In this document: one piece after another, positions 1 through 7,955 of the stretch
Layout of the letters: each line of letters opens with the position of its first letter
How positions within the stretch are numbered: position 1 is the stretch's first letter
Origin: an uncultured Prevotellaceae bacterium
GTDB lineage: Bacteria; Bacteroidota; Bacteroidia; Bacteroidales; Bacteroidaceae
Direction: 5' to 3'
DNA length: 64,000 nt
NCBI GenBank assembly: GCA_902785695.1
Contig: CACZZQ010000012.1
Span: forward strand, 1 to 64,000
Notes under the pieces: generated by a model
The model's input: only the letters and a program-made list of their open reading frames with translations
Databases searched by the model: none
What the model was told of the DNA's origin: nothing
Translations under genes and position numbers: made by a program

Positions 1-65
1 CGCATTTTCCTTGAAATATGCAAGACCCAAGCAAGGCCTCGGACGTCAGTAATGGTGTTATTTAT

Positions 66-97
66 TCAACTTTTGCAAGCTTGCTTGCGAAAGTTGA
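66..97. repeat. Perfect-arm inverted repeat (hairpin)
   Basis: TCAACTTT plus TGCAAGC on the left arm pairs with GCTTGCG plus AAAGTTGA on the right arm, with one T-G wobble and a central TT. It could act as a bidirectional terminator or be the end of a small mobile repeat. No gene end is visible on its left inside the window. Confidence 0.6.
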
Positions 98-281
98 GTA
101 AGGTATCTTTTCATGGACATCTTGATGTAGAAATTACCCTCAACAAAACGACGTGACACTGGTAACAATTTGTTTCCCTTCATGATTAACACCAAAAAAA
201 ATGTAAACCACCTTCTTTTTGAAGAAAAACATTGTTTTTCGGCAATCGCAACACGCAGCGCAGCAATAACACTAATCACAC

Positions 282-455
282 CTTGCAAGTGGCTTAATCG
301 TGACCCTCAAGTGGCGTAGTCGTGACCCTCAAGTGGCGTAGTTGTGATTCCAGAGTAGCTACATACGATTCTCTGGTTGCAACATACGATTCTCTGGTAG
401 CTACTTATGATTCTCTGTTGGCTACTTACGATTCTCTGTTAGCTACTTATGACTC
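282..455. repeat. Degenerate 21-22 bp tandem repeat array
   Basis: About eight units. The first three resemble CTCAAGTGGCGTAGTCGTGAC; the last five resemble CTCTGTTAGCTACTTATGATT. The period moves from 22 to 21 bp midway. The right half is open in the plus frame and would read as the heptapeptide SLLATYD repeated, but there is no start codon context and the left half is interrupted by a stop, so coding is doubtful. There are no spacers, so it is not a CRISPR. The gap 1-480 otherwise holds only the hairpin at 66-97 and a minus-strand open frame (58-288) with no recognisable product. Confidence 0.75.
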
Positions 456-480
456 AAAAAAAGGCATCGACGATTAGCGA

Positions 481-1095
481 TTAGAAGTCCAACTCGAACT
501 TATAGCCCAGCGTCACCTCAAAGACGCGGTTGTAATAGGCAGAGCCGATATTCTCGACTTTAAGAAGTCCCCAGTTGTAACGGGCATCGATCACGGCGTT
601 CTTATATTCGTAGGAGATGCCCACGGGGATTGAAAGATCAAACTTATTGATCTTGGGTTCTTCGCCAGGAAATACCATGCCCGCGAACTTATAGAACTCG
701 TCAATATCGTAAGAGCCGTCGTCAGTCTTCATCTTGGCCTTCATGCGGAAGCCTGGCTGCACGCCAGCCTTCAGAGCCAGACCTGGCAGCACATAGACAT
801 TGGCCATGATGGGGATATTGGCATAGTCGAGGTCTGCCGTATAACTCAGACCAGCATCATCGTACTTGCCACCTTGATTAGATACCAGCACGCCTGCCGA
901 CAGACTGAACATATCTGTGACCATATACTCTGCCTCCATACCAAAACAAGCATCAGCAATGGTCTTATCCGCATCGGTCAGCGTACTGATATTCAAGCCC
1001 ACCTTTGGCTGTACTGTGAATGATCCCTCTCTAAGCTGAGCCGCAGCCACAACAGATGTGAGCAGGGCGACGATAGTTAATATCCAAGTCTTCAT
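481..1095 (-). CDS. Outer-membrane beta-barrel protein (PorT-like family)
   Basis: A 204-residue protein with a signal peptide (MKTWILTIVALLTSVVAAAQ) followed by alternating hydrophobic and polar strands typical of the small OmpA/PorT-type barrels of Bacteroidota. The motif QPKVGLNISTLT near the mature N-terminus and the final strand ending in a Phe residue (KFELDF) fit an outer-membrane barrel. The longer frame beginning at 1152 is rejected because the promoter -7 box (TACATTTG, 1130-1123) lies downstream of that start; the ATG at 1095 (or 1101) follows the promoter. It is transcribed divergently from the pectate lyase gene. The specific function cannot be told from sequence. Confidence 0.8.
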   Translation of the reverse strand: MKTWILTIVALLTSVVAAAQLREGSFTVQPKVGLNISTLTDADKTIADACFGMEAEYMVTDMFSLSAGVLVSNQGGKYDDAGLSYTADLDYANIPIMANVYVLPGLALKAGVQPGFRMKAKMKTDDGSYDIDEFYKFAGMVFPGEEPKINKFDLSIPVGISYEYKNAVIDARYNWGLLKVENIGSAYYNRVFEVTLGYKFELDF

Positions 1096-1122
1096 AATCA
1101 TTATTTTATTGATTTGCTCATG

Positions 1123-1158
1123 CAAATGTACGAATAAATAGGTAAAGCGCAAAACAAA
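1123..1158 (-). promoter_or_regulatory. Bacteroidota-type promoter for the barrel protein
   Basis: Read on the minus strand: TTTG at 1153-1150, a 19-base spacer, then TACATTTG at 1130-1123. This matches the -33/-7 consensus of Bacteroidota and decides the start of the barrel gene. Confidence 0.7.
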
Positions 1159-1169
1159 TACAGGAATAA

Positions 1170-1201
1170 TTTGCGGTATTAAGGAAAAAAGCGTACTTTT
1201 G
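1170..1201 (+). promoter_or_regulatory. Promoter for the pectate lyase gene
   Basis: TTTG at 1170-1173, 20 bases, TACTTTTG at 1194-1201, 25 bases before the ATG at 1226. It is back to back with the promoter of the divergent barrel gene, so the two may share regulation. Confidence 0.75.
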
Positions 1202-1225
1202 CAGGGCTAAAAACAACTAAAACAA

Positions 1226-4114
1226 ATGAAAAAGAAACTGATACTCCTGTCGTTGTTCATGTCCATCGTGTCAACAATGCTGGCTCAGAACGCCATCGTG
1301 ACTACCCATTGGCCATTGAACAAATCGATAAAGGACTTGGTGGTGGGCTCTACGGCCTACAATAATGCGACGGCATCTACCACAACCTGCGAGGGCACGG
1401 ACGTGAAGCAGATGCTGGAGACGAGCGTCACGTTTGGTTCGAAACTGGCGTTTCAGGCTACGATAACACCTCAGAGCTATGCCACAAAAGAAGTGACGGG
1501 ACTGCAACTGCTGCGCTTCAAGGTGCAGGGTGCCGCAGATGGAAGCAACGACTACGGTATGACGCTACAGATCAAGCCCAACACGCAGGACCTGACCTAC
1601 GTGCCTACGAAAGTGGGGGTGAGTGTGGCATCGTGGGTGAAAAACAATAATCCTGCCTTTGAAATACTGCTGCTGAAACTGAATGCAGCTGGCGAGGTGA
1701 CACAGACATACGAGCTGGGTAAGGTGAACAGCCACGCCGACATTGACGCTAACTACGACGATGCATCGTTTGACGTGCCCACAACAGCCACAGCCAGTAA
1801 TGATGCCTGGCAGGTAGTGGTGCGAATGGCACAAGGCTATGCCAACGGGAAGAACCTGGCGATGGGCAACGTGACGCTGACGGGCACGGCCACGGTAGGC
1901 GGCAGCGTGCAACTGAGCACGTTTACGGCAACGGTAGTGCCTGAGGGCGCTGGAACGGTGACACCCGCCCAGACATCCGTTGTCACAGGCGACAACGTGA
2001 GTTGCACGGCAACACCCAACATCGGCTATGCCTTCGAGAGCTGGTATGTCAACAACGAAAAGGTAGGCACGGATAATCCCCACCTGTTTACCATCAACAG
2101 CGACACTCAGGCAGAGGCACGTTTCACGAAGTTGGAAGAGGCCACGCTGACCTACGGCACCGATATGCCTGCGATGGGTAGCGTGAGTATCAGCGACAAG
2201 GGCGAGAACGGCAAGTATAACGCTGGCACCCAACTGACGCTCACGGCGAAGGCCAACAAAGGGCACTACTTCGTACGTTGGGAGGACGGCAACGGCAATG
2301 TGCTGTCAACCAATGCACAATATACCTTCACGCTAAATACAGATATGACCATCAAAGCCGTGTTTGCGATGGTTGAGAATTACCGTGCTGACCTTATTGC
2401 CTTCCCTGGTGCCGAGGGCTACGGCAAATATACGTCAGGAGGACGTATGATAGACAACAGAGGGGCAAAGGTGTATTACGTGACACGCACGGACGACTGC
2501 ACAGACGATGCACTGGTGGAGGGCACGCTGCGCTGGGCGATTCGTACAGGAGATGACACGCCACGTACCATCTTGTTCCGCACCTGCGGCACCATCTATC
2601 TGACGTCGAAGCTATCCGTGAATCATCCCAACGTGACCATAGCAGGTCAGACGGCACCTGGCGGTGGTATTTGCATCGCCGGCTATCAGATGAAACTGAC
2701 GCAGCCCAACATCATCATCCGTCATATCCGTTTCCGTGCTGGCGACCTGGCAGCTACGAGTATGTCGCCACTCGATGTGGAGAACGTACACCATATCGTG
2801 CTGGACCACTGTTCGTTCTCATGGTCGATGGAGGAGAACCTGACGCTCTACGACACAGACTCCACCACGATGCAATGGTGTATCTCGGCAGAAGGGCTGT
2901 ATTATTCCAAGAATGTGAAGGGTGAGCGTTCCTACGCTATGCAATGGGGCGGCGAGCACGGCACGATGCACCACTGCTTGGTGAGCAGTTGCATCAGTCG
3001 CTCACCACGTTTCAATGGTGTGAGAAACCAAGCAAAGCCCTTGGAGCACGACCTGCATGTGGATAACGAGTTTGCCAACAACGTCATCTTCAACTGGGGT
3101 AATCATAACTCTATCCACGGTGGCGAGAACGCATCAGCCGATGAGTCATCCTACGACCGCGTCTATATGATCAACAACTACTATCGTCCCGGTCCTGCAA
3201 CCTATAGCGGTGCTGCCGCCAAACGATATTTCGTATCGGCATCAGGCGATAACATCAACTTGGTGGGCGAGTGGTATCTCTCTGGCAACAAGTTTGAACT
3301 GAGCAGCAGATGGGCGCCAAAGGGTTCTATATGGAGTGACACAGAGTTACAGAAGGTGAACGAAGACAACTATTACGGATTTACAAATAACTACGCCTCA
3401 CGCGCCATGAACTTCTGGTCTGTTTCACCGTCACAGACGCTGGCCGACAAAGCCTTGCTGCATGAATTGCCATACGCCCTGAGCGGCATGACCTACGAGA
3501 CGGCCGACGAGGCATACTGTCAGGTGACACAGAAAGCAGGTGCCTCCCTACCCCGCTATGACGAGGTGGACGTGCGCTTGTTGGCAGAGGCAGCAGGCAC
3601 ACGCCAGCCGATATATCATGGTAGTACCTTCGAAAGCGAGAAGAACCCCGGTACAATGATTACACCTGCTGCAGGCATCATCAATTCGCCTGCCGACATC
3701 ACACTGTCGCGCTATGATGAGTTCTACGCAAAGGATGAAGCAACAGGGCAGACCGTGAAAACGCAGATGTGGCCTTGGCTGGGTATGGATAATGACGAGC
3801 AACTGATGAAAGACACCGACCAGGACGGTATGCCCGATGCCTATGAGCAGAGCGTAGGACTGAACCCCAACGATGCATCGGACGGCTATCGTCTTACCAA
3901 CAACGGCTATTCCAACCTGGAAATATTCCTCAACGGCGTGGCCGACGGCATCATCGACCTGACTCCGTACCGCTATGACAAAACGGGTGTCATCATACCG
4001 AAGAAGGACAGTGAGAAGAATGTCCCCACCTATGACCTGCTGGGACAACGATTGGCTCAACCCCACAAAGGCATCAGCATCCAAAATGGAAGGAAAATCT
4101 TAAAACAGAGATAA
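1226..4114 (+). CDS. Secreted multidomain pectate lyase (PL1-like), type IX-like tail
   Basis: 962 residues. A signal peptide (1-20, ending MLAQ) is followed by an Ig/CBM-like region, then two 'bacterial repeat' modules at about 232-300 and 305-380 (motifs GYAFESWYVN and GHYFVRWEDG). The right-handed parallel beta-helix starts near 389 with AFPGAEGYGKYTSGG and contains VENVHHIVLDHCSFSWSMEE, features of Bacteroidota pectate lyases that cleave polygalacturonan by beta-elimination. Around 863 there is a DTDQDGMPDAYE calcium-type repeat. The last 28 residues (YDLLGQRL...KGISIQNGRKIL) match the C-terminal tail seen on two other exported proteins here, so export by the type IX system is inferred. 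With the GH28 enzyme at 59.5 kb it suggests pectin use. The exact substrate is not proven. Confidence 0.85.
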   Translation: MKKKLILLSLFMSIVSTMLAQNAIVTTHWPLNKSIKDLVVGSTAYNNATASTTTCEGTDVKQMLETSVTFGSKLAFQATITPQSYATKEVTGLQLLRFKVQGAADGSNDYGMTLQIKPNTQDLTYVPTKVGVSVASWVKNNNPAFEILLLKLNAAGEVTQTYELGKVNSHADIDANYDDASFDVPTTATASNDAWQVVVRMAQGYANGKNLAMGNVTLTGTATVGGSVQLSTFTATVVPEGAGTVTPAQTSVVTGDNVSCTATPNIGYAFESWYVNNEKVGTDNPHLFTINSDTQAEARFTKLEEATLTYGTDMPAMGSVSISDKGENGKYNAGTQLTLTAKANKGHYFVRWEDGNGNVLSTNAQYTFTLNTDMTIKAVFAMVENYRADLIAFPGAEGYGKYTSGGRMIDNRGAKVYYVTRTDDCTDDALVEGTLRWAIRTGDDTPRTILFRTCGTIYLTSKLSVNHPNVTIAGQTAPGGGICIAGYQMKLTQPNIIIRHIRFRAGDLAATSMSPLDVENVHHIVLDHCSFSWSMEENLTLYDTDSTTMQWCISAEGLYYSKNVKGERSYAMQWGGEHGTMHHCLVSSCISRSPRFNGVRNQAKPLEHDLHVDNEFANNVIFNWGNHNSIHGGENASADESSYDRVYMINNYYRPGPATYSGAAAKRYFVSASGDNINLVGEWYLSGNKFELSSRWAPKGSIWSDTELQKVNEDNYYGFTNNYASRAMNFWSVSPSQTLADKALLHELPYALSGMTYETADEAYCQVTQKAGASLPRYDEVDVRLLAEAAGTRQPIYHGSTFESEKNPGTMITPAAGIINSPADITLSRYDEFYAKDEATGQTVKTQMWPWLGMDNDEQLMKDTDQDGMPDAYEQSVGLNPNDASDGYRLTNNGYSNLEIFLNGVADGIIDLTPYRYDKTGVIIPKKDSEKNVPTYDLLGQRLAQPHKGISIQNGRKILKQR

Positions 4115-4120
4115 CAAATA

Positions 4121-4147
4121 AAGCCCGACGTAAAATCGGACTTCTTT
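4121..4147 (+). terminator. Terminator after pectate lyase
   Basis: AAGCCCGA, short loop, TCGGACTT then CTTT, starting seven bases after the stop codon. Confidence 0.6.
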
Positions 4148-4149
4148 AG

Positions 4150-4222
4150 TTGCGGAGGCAGGACTCGAACATGCGACCTCCAGGTTATGAGCCTGGCGAG
4201 CTACCAACTGCTCCACTCCGCG
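4150..4222 (-). tRNA. Initiator tRNA-fMet (CAU)
   Basis: A 73-nt cloverleaf read on the minus strand. The anticodon loop is CTCATAA (CAU). Position 1 is C and position 72 is A, the unpaired C1-A72 end that identifies an initiator. No CCA is encoded (the DNA continues CTA). The anticodon stem is CCAGG/CCTGG, so the usual run of three G-C pairs next to the loop has A-U as its first pair. The T stem has one U-C mismatch (GCATG/CCTGC). Elongator tRNA-Met or tRNA-Ile2 is less likely because of C1-A72. Confidence 0.85.
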
Positions 4223-4323
4223 ATGTATTTCTCTTAAGCGGCTGCAAAGGTACGACTATTTTTTGAATCCTGCAAATTTTTCTGCATCTTTTTTCAATTT
4301 ATCAATAATTCACATCAAAATGC

Positions 4324-4354
4324 TTGTTCAATTAAAATAAAAAGCGTACTTTTG
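4324..4354 (+). promoter_or_regulatory. Promoter for the TetR gene
   Basis: TTG at 4324-4326, 20 bases, TACTTTTG at 4347-4354. Confidence 0.65.
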
Positions 4355-4376
4355 CACACGACTTACACAGTGTGCA
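4353..4376. promoter_or_regulatory. Candidate TetR operator dyad
   Basis: TGCACAC (4353-4359) and GTGTGCA (4370-4376) form a perfect inverted repeat with a 10-base spacer. It begins at the last bases of the -7 box and ends 19 bases before the TetR start codon. The position suits autorepression by a dimeric TetR protein; binding is inferred. Confidence 0.5.
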
Positions 4377-4395
4377 ATAGTAAAACATCCAAAAA

Positions 4396-4989
4396 GTGTC
4401 AATTTCAAAGACTAGACAATTACTTGTAGATGTGGCTCGCCAACTGTTTGCAAAAAACGGTTTGGAGAATACCACGATGAACGACATTGCGCAGGCCTCA
4501 GGAAAAGGCCGACGCACGCTCTACACCTACTTCAAATCGAAGGAGGACATCTACTATGCGGTGATTGAGACCGAATTGGAGCGTTTGAGCGACAAGCTTG
4601 ACGAGGTGGCGGCACGAAAGATCAGCCCACAGGAGAAAGTCATAGAATTGATTTACACCCATCTGAGCATGATTCGTGAGACTGTGGTTCGCAACGGTAA
4701 CTTGCGTGCCGAGTTTTTCCGTAACATCTGGATGGTAGAAAAGGTACGCCGCCATTTCGACGATGCCGAGGTGGAACTGTTCCGCAAAGTGTTTGCCGAA
4801 GGAAAGAATAGCGGAGAGTTTGACATCGACAACATAGAATTAGTGGCCGACATTACCCACTACTGTATCAAGGGACTGGAAGTGCCATACATCTATGGAC
4901 GCATTGCCCGCGGCATGACCGAAGAGGCCACCAAGCCTCAGGTAGCGAAGTTTGTGTATGGTGCTTTGGGAAAGAAGAACAAGATATAG
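4396..4989 (+). CDS. TetR/AcrR-family transcriptional regulator
   Basis: 197 residues starting at GTG. The N-terminal DNA-binding domain (about 8-55) has the TetR helix-turn-helix with TTMNDIAQASGKGRRTLYTY; the rest is an all-helical ligand and dimer domain with no assignable ligand. It lies 124 bases upstream of fabG on the same strand, separated by a strongly folded leader, so regulation of fatty-acid synthesis is a plausible but unproven role. An inverted repeat at its own promoter may be its operator. Confidence 0.88.
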   Translation: MSISKTRQLLVDVARQLFAKNGLENTTMNDIAQASGKGRRTLYTYFKSKEDIYYAVIETELERLSDKLDEVAARKISPQEKVIELIYTHLSMIRETVVRNGNLRAEFFRNIWMVEKVRRHFDDAEVELFRKVFAEGKNSGEFDIDNIELVADITHYCIKGLEVPYIYGRIARGMTEEATKPQVAKFVYGALGKKNKI

Positions 4990-4990
4990 C

Positions 4991-5107
4991 CTCCTAAGTT
5001 AGGGGGATGGGGGGCTGAACAAGCGCACCCCCCATCAATTATAACGATAAAAGACGGTCTGATAAACGCTTGTTCAGACCACAAATCCCTTATCTTAGGG
5101 GACTTAT
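4991..5107 (+). promoter_or_regulatory. Structured leader between tetR and fabG
   Basis: Nested complementarities are visible. Outer stem: CTCCTAAG (4991-4998) with CTTAGGGG (5094-5101). Hairpin A: GATGGGGGG (5006-5014) with CCCCCCATC (5028-5036). Hairpin B: GGTCTGA (5056-5062) with TCAGACC (5074-5080). The loop of A holds CTGAACAAGCG (5015-5025), perfectly complementary to CGCTTGTTCAG (5067-5077), which covers the loop and 3' arm of B. The RNA could therefore fold in alternative ways or form a kissing complex. No ligand motif is recognised. The G-rich part resembles the palindromic elements inside lpdA and mutY. Confidence 0.6.
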
Positions 5108-5113
5108 AAAAAA

Positions 5114-5851
5114 ATGGGATTATTAGAAGGTAAGACAGCGCTGATTACTGGCGCTGCACGCGGTATCGGAAAAGCTATCGCACTGAAGTTCGCCGCTGAA
5201 GGCGCAAACATCGCATTCACCGATCTGCAGGTCAACGAAGAGACCGAGAAAGAGATTGCCGCTCTGGGTGTAAAAGCCAAGAGCTATGCAAGTAACGCTG
5301 CCGACTTCGCTCAGACCGAAGAGGTGGTAGCCGCTGTCAAGGCAGAATTTGGAAGCATTGATATACTGGTGAACAACGCAGGAATCACCAAGGACGGACT
5401 GATGCTCCGCATGACTGAGCAGCAGTGGGATGCCGTGATTGCCGTAAACCTGAAGTCGGCATTCAACTTCATCCATGCCTGCGTTCCCGTGATGATGCGC
5501 CAGCGTGGCGGTTCTATCATCAACATGGCATCTGTTGTCGGTGTTCACGGAAATGCCGGTCAGGCCAACTATGCTGCTTCTAAGGCCGGTTTGATTGCCC
5601 TGGCAAAGAGTATCGGTCAGGAGATGGGTCCCAAGGGTATCCGTGCCAATGCCATTGCTCCCGGCTTTATCGACACAGCCATGACCCAGGCCCTACCCGA
5701 AGAAGTACGCAAGGAATGGTGCAACAAGATACCCCTGCGCCGCGGTGGTACCGTAGAGGACATTGCCAACTGCGCTACGTTCCTGGCATCGGATATGTCG
5801 AGCTATATCAGCGGACAAGTGATCCAGGTTGACGGTGGCATGAATATGTAA
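5114..5851 (+). CDS. fabG: 3-oxoacyl-[acyl-carrier-protein] reductase
   Basis: 245 residues of the short-chain dehydrogenase family. It reduces 3-oxoacyl-ACP to 3-hydroxyacyl-ACP with NADPH in fatty-acid elongation. The TGAARGIG cofactor motif is at 11-18, NNAG near 88, and the catalytic Ser, Tyr and Lys are in SVVGVHGN and YAASKAG. C-terminal PGFIDTAMT and SGQVIQVDGGM are typical of FabG. Length matches the family. The ATG at 5114 follows an A-rich stretch (TATAAAAAAATGG) at the end of the folded leader. A terminator at 5872 closes the unit. Other short-chain dehydrogenases are possible but the match to FabG is strong. Confidence 0.92.
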   Translation: MGLLEGKTALITGAARGIGKAIALKFAAEGANIAFTDLQVNEETEKEIAALGVKAKSYASNAADFAQTEEVVAAVKAEFGSIDILVNNAGITKDGLMLRMTEQQWDAVIAVNLKSAFNFIHACVPVMMRQRGGSIINMASVVGVHGNAGQANYAASKAGLIALAKSIGQEMGPKGIRANAIAPGFIDTAMTQALPEEVRKEWCNKIPLRRGGTVEDIANCATFLASDMSSYISGQVIQVDGGMNM

Positions 5852-5871
5852 GCAAACCAGTACAAATTAGC

Positions 5872-5909
5872 ACAGGAGGGGTTGTCATTCTACAGACAAT
5901 CCCTCCTGT
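5872..5909 (+). terminator. Terminator after fabG
   Basis: ACAGGAGGGGTTGTC pairs with GACAATCCCTCCTGT around an 8-base loop, 20 bases after the stop. The T-tract is weak. Confidence 0.65.
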
Positions 5910-5989
5910 TGTATCATTTGTGTTCGTCGAACTCACGTTATCTTAGAATTCCCATCTAATATAATCCGTTAAATCGAGCAATCCATGGT

Positions 5990-7078
5990 TTACTTTACAA
6001 TACCTTTTTCAAGGTACTCTGCGAGATTGGTGCGGACTTTCTCGGCTACGCCTTCGCTGGCCACTTTGGCCATGTCGCTGTCAACCATGATATTGACAAG
6101 TTCCTCGAAGCTGGTCTTGTTGGGGTTCCAGCCCAGCTTGGCCTTCGCCTTCGTGGGGTCCCCCCACAGGTTGACCACATCAGTAGGACGATAGAAATCT
6201 GGACTCACCTCAATAAGCACCTTGCCCGTCTCCTTGTCGATACCCTTCTCGTCGGCTCCCTCGCCTTGGAACTCCAGTTCGATGCCCACATGCTTAAACG
6301 CATAGTAGCAGAACTCGCGCACCGAATGCTGCACACCCGTTGCTATCACGAAGTCCTCGGGCTTCTTCTGCTGCAGGATAAGCCACATGCACTCCACGTA
6401 GTCCTTGGCGTAACCCCAGTCGCGCAGCGAACCAAGGTTGCCCAGATAGAGCTTATCCTGCTTGCCCTGCTTGATGCGGGCTGCCGCCAGCGTAATCTTT
6501 CGCGTCACGAACGTCTCGCCACGGCGCTCACTCTCGTGGTTGAACAGAATACCGCTGCAAGCATACATACCGTAAGCCTCGCGATACTCCTTGACAATCC
6601 AGAAACCATACTGCTTGGCCACTGCGTAGGGCGAATATGGATGGAATGGAGTATTCTCGTTCTGAGGAACCTCCTCGACCTTGCCATACAGCTCGCTGGT
6701 AGAAGCCTGATATATACGGCACTTCTCCTTCAAGCCAAGCTGGCGAACGGCCTCCAGGATGCGGAGCACGCCCACGGCATCCACATCGGCAGTGAACTCA
6801 GGCGAGTCGAAACTCACCTGCACATGGCTCTGTGCTGCCAGGTTGTATATCTCGTCAGGACGTACCTTTCCTATGACACCCAGTATACTCATCGAGTCAC
6901 CCAGATCAGCATAATGCAAATGGAAATGGGGTTTTCCCTCCAAATGAGCAATGCGCTCACGGAAATCCACGCTCGACCGACGAATTGTTCCATGAACATC
7001 ATATCCTTTCTCTAATAAGAATTCTGACAAGTAAGAACCATCCTGACCCGTAATTCCAGTAATTAAAGCTGTTTTCAT
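5990..7078 (-). CDS. gmd: GDP-mannose 4,6-dehydratase
   Basis: 362 residues from the ATG at 7078. An extended short-chain dehydrogenase that converts GDP-mannose to GDP-4-keto-6-deoxymannose, the first step to GDP-fucose and related sugars of surface glycans. The NAD motif [11 protein letters not shown] is at the N-terminus, followed by GTIRRSS, the [14 protein letters not shown] catalytic-loop signature and the YAVAKQY Tyr-x3-Lys pair. A longer in-frame start at 7099 lies only five bases from the -7 box (TAATTTTG, 7111-7104) and is rejected. No GDP-fucose synthase gene is adjacent; the gene stands alone between convergent fabG and the divergent rluA-like gene. Confidence 0.95.
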   Translation of the reverse strand: MKTALITGITGQDGSYLSEFLLEKGYDVHGTIRRSSVDFRERIAHLEGKPHFHLHYADLGDSMSILGVIGKVRPDEIYNLAAQSHVQVSFDSPEFTADVDAVGVLRILEAVRQLGLKEKCRIYQASTSELYGKVEEVPQNENTPFHPYSPYAVAKQYGFWIVKEYREAYGMYACSGILFNHESERRGETFVTRKITLAAARIKQGKQDKLYLGNLGSLRDWGYAKDYVECMWLILQQKKPEDFVIATGVQHSVREFCYYAFKHVGIELEFQGEGADEKGIDKETGKVLIEVSPDFYRPTDVVNLWGDPTKAKAKLGWNPNKTSFEELVNIMVDSDMAKVASEGVAEKVRTNLAEYLEKGIVK

Positions 7079-7103
7079 TATATCTGTTTTTTTCTTCAAT
7101 CTG

Positions 7104-7137
7104 CAAAATTACAATTTTTCCACACAATTCTGACAAA
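7104..7137 (-). promoter_or_regulatory. Promoter for gmd
   Basis: Minus strand: TTTG at 7137-7134, 22 bases, TAATTTTG at 7111-7104. It rules out the upstream ATG at 7099 as start. Confidence 0.65.
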
Positions 7138-7186
7138 CGAGAATAAAAAAAAACTTAAAGAAACGTGATTTCTGTGTTTTAATGCG

Positions 7187-7194
7187 TACCTTTG
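7187..7194 (+). promoter_or_regulatory. -7 box for the pseudouridine synthase gene
   Basis: TACCTTTG. The frame's first ATG at 7192 overlaps this box, so translation must begin at the ATG at 7228. The -33 element is weak. Confidence 0.6.
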
Positions 7195-7227
7195 CACGCG
7201 AAGAAGCGACAGAAAAGGAAGAAAGCC

Positions 7228-7944
7228 ATGCAAGTAGTTTACGAGGACAACCATATTATTATAGTCAACAAAAAGAGCGGGGAGATTGTTCAGGGAGACA
7301 AGACCGGGGATCGTCCTCTCTCTGAAATTGTCAAAGACTACATCAAAGAGAAATACCAAAAGCCCGGAGCTGTATTCCTCGGAGTGGTGCACCGCCTGGA
7401 CCGTCCAGTGAGCGGTCTCGTCGTTTTTGCACGCACATCGAAAGCCCTAACCCGTCTGAACAAGATGTTTGCCGAGAAGGAAGAGGTCAAGAAGACCTAC
7501 TGGGCGATTGTGGAAAAGCGGAATGTGGAAGGAGGAAAGTGGAAAGAGGATAGTAACGAGTGGCAGAGTATGGAACATTGGATAGTGCGCAATGAGAAGC
7601 AAAACAAATCCTATGCCTATTCAACAGAAAAGCCCAACTCAAAGAAGGCTATCCTGAACTATAGAATACTGGCAAAAGGCGATAATTACAACCTATTGGA
7701 GGTGCAGCTCCTTACAGGTCGTCACCACCAGATACGCTGTCAGCTGGCATCTATGGGCTGTCCCATCAAAGGAGACCTGAAATACGGAGCCAAACGCTCT
7801 AACCCCGATGCCAGCATATCACTACAAAGTCACCGCATAGAATTTGTCCATCCCGTTAGTAAAGAGACTATTATCGTTGAGGCACCCGTACCCAATGAAC
7901 CTCTCTGGGAAGCACTGGCTCAGTTCATAGTTCATAATTCATAG
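7228..7944 (+). CDS. RluA-family RNA pseudouridine synthase
   Basis: 238 residues from the ATG at 7228. It converts uridine to pseudouridine in rRNA or tRNA. The catalytic motif HRLDRPVSGLVVFA carries the essential Asp near residue 58; later signatures TGRHHQIRCQLA and the C-terminal HRIEFVHPV are typical of the RluA/RluD group. The specific RNA target cannot be told. No S4 domain is seen at the N-terminus, only a short strand region. The last codons (FIVHNS) are written by a short repeat of the type TTCATAGTTCATAATTCATAG, so the 3' end has been shaped by a simple repeat. It is followed by tamB 12 bases later, probably in one transcript. Confidence 0.9.
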   Translation: MQVVYEDNHIIIVNKKSGEIVQGDKTGDRPLSEIVKDYIKEKYQKPGAVFLGVVHRLDRPVSGLVVFARTSKALTRLNKMFAEKEEVKKTYWAIVEKRNVEGGKWKEDSNEWQSMEHWIVRNEKQNKSYAYSTEKPNSKKAILNYRILAKGDNYNLLEVQLLTGRHHQIRCQLASMGCPIKGDLKYGAKRSNPDASISLQSHRIEFVHPVSKETIIVEAPVPNEPLWEALAQFIVHNS

Positions 7945-7953
7945 TCCATAGTT
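7921..7953. repeat. Simple repeat (TTCATAG)n at a gene end
   Basis: Four imperfect copies of a 7- to 8-base unit like TTCATAGT span the last codons and stop of the RluA-like gene. Confidence 0.55.
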
Positions 7954-7955
7954 AA

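Noticed and set aside
282..455. Possible CRISPR array
   Set aside because: Units are contiguous, 21-22 bp, degenerate, with no unique spacers and no cas genes in the window.
6266..7015. Open frame of 249 codons opposite gmd
   Set aside because: Shadow frame of gmd; no domain motifs.
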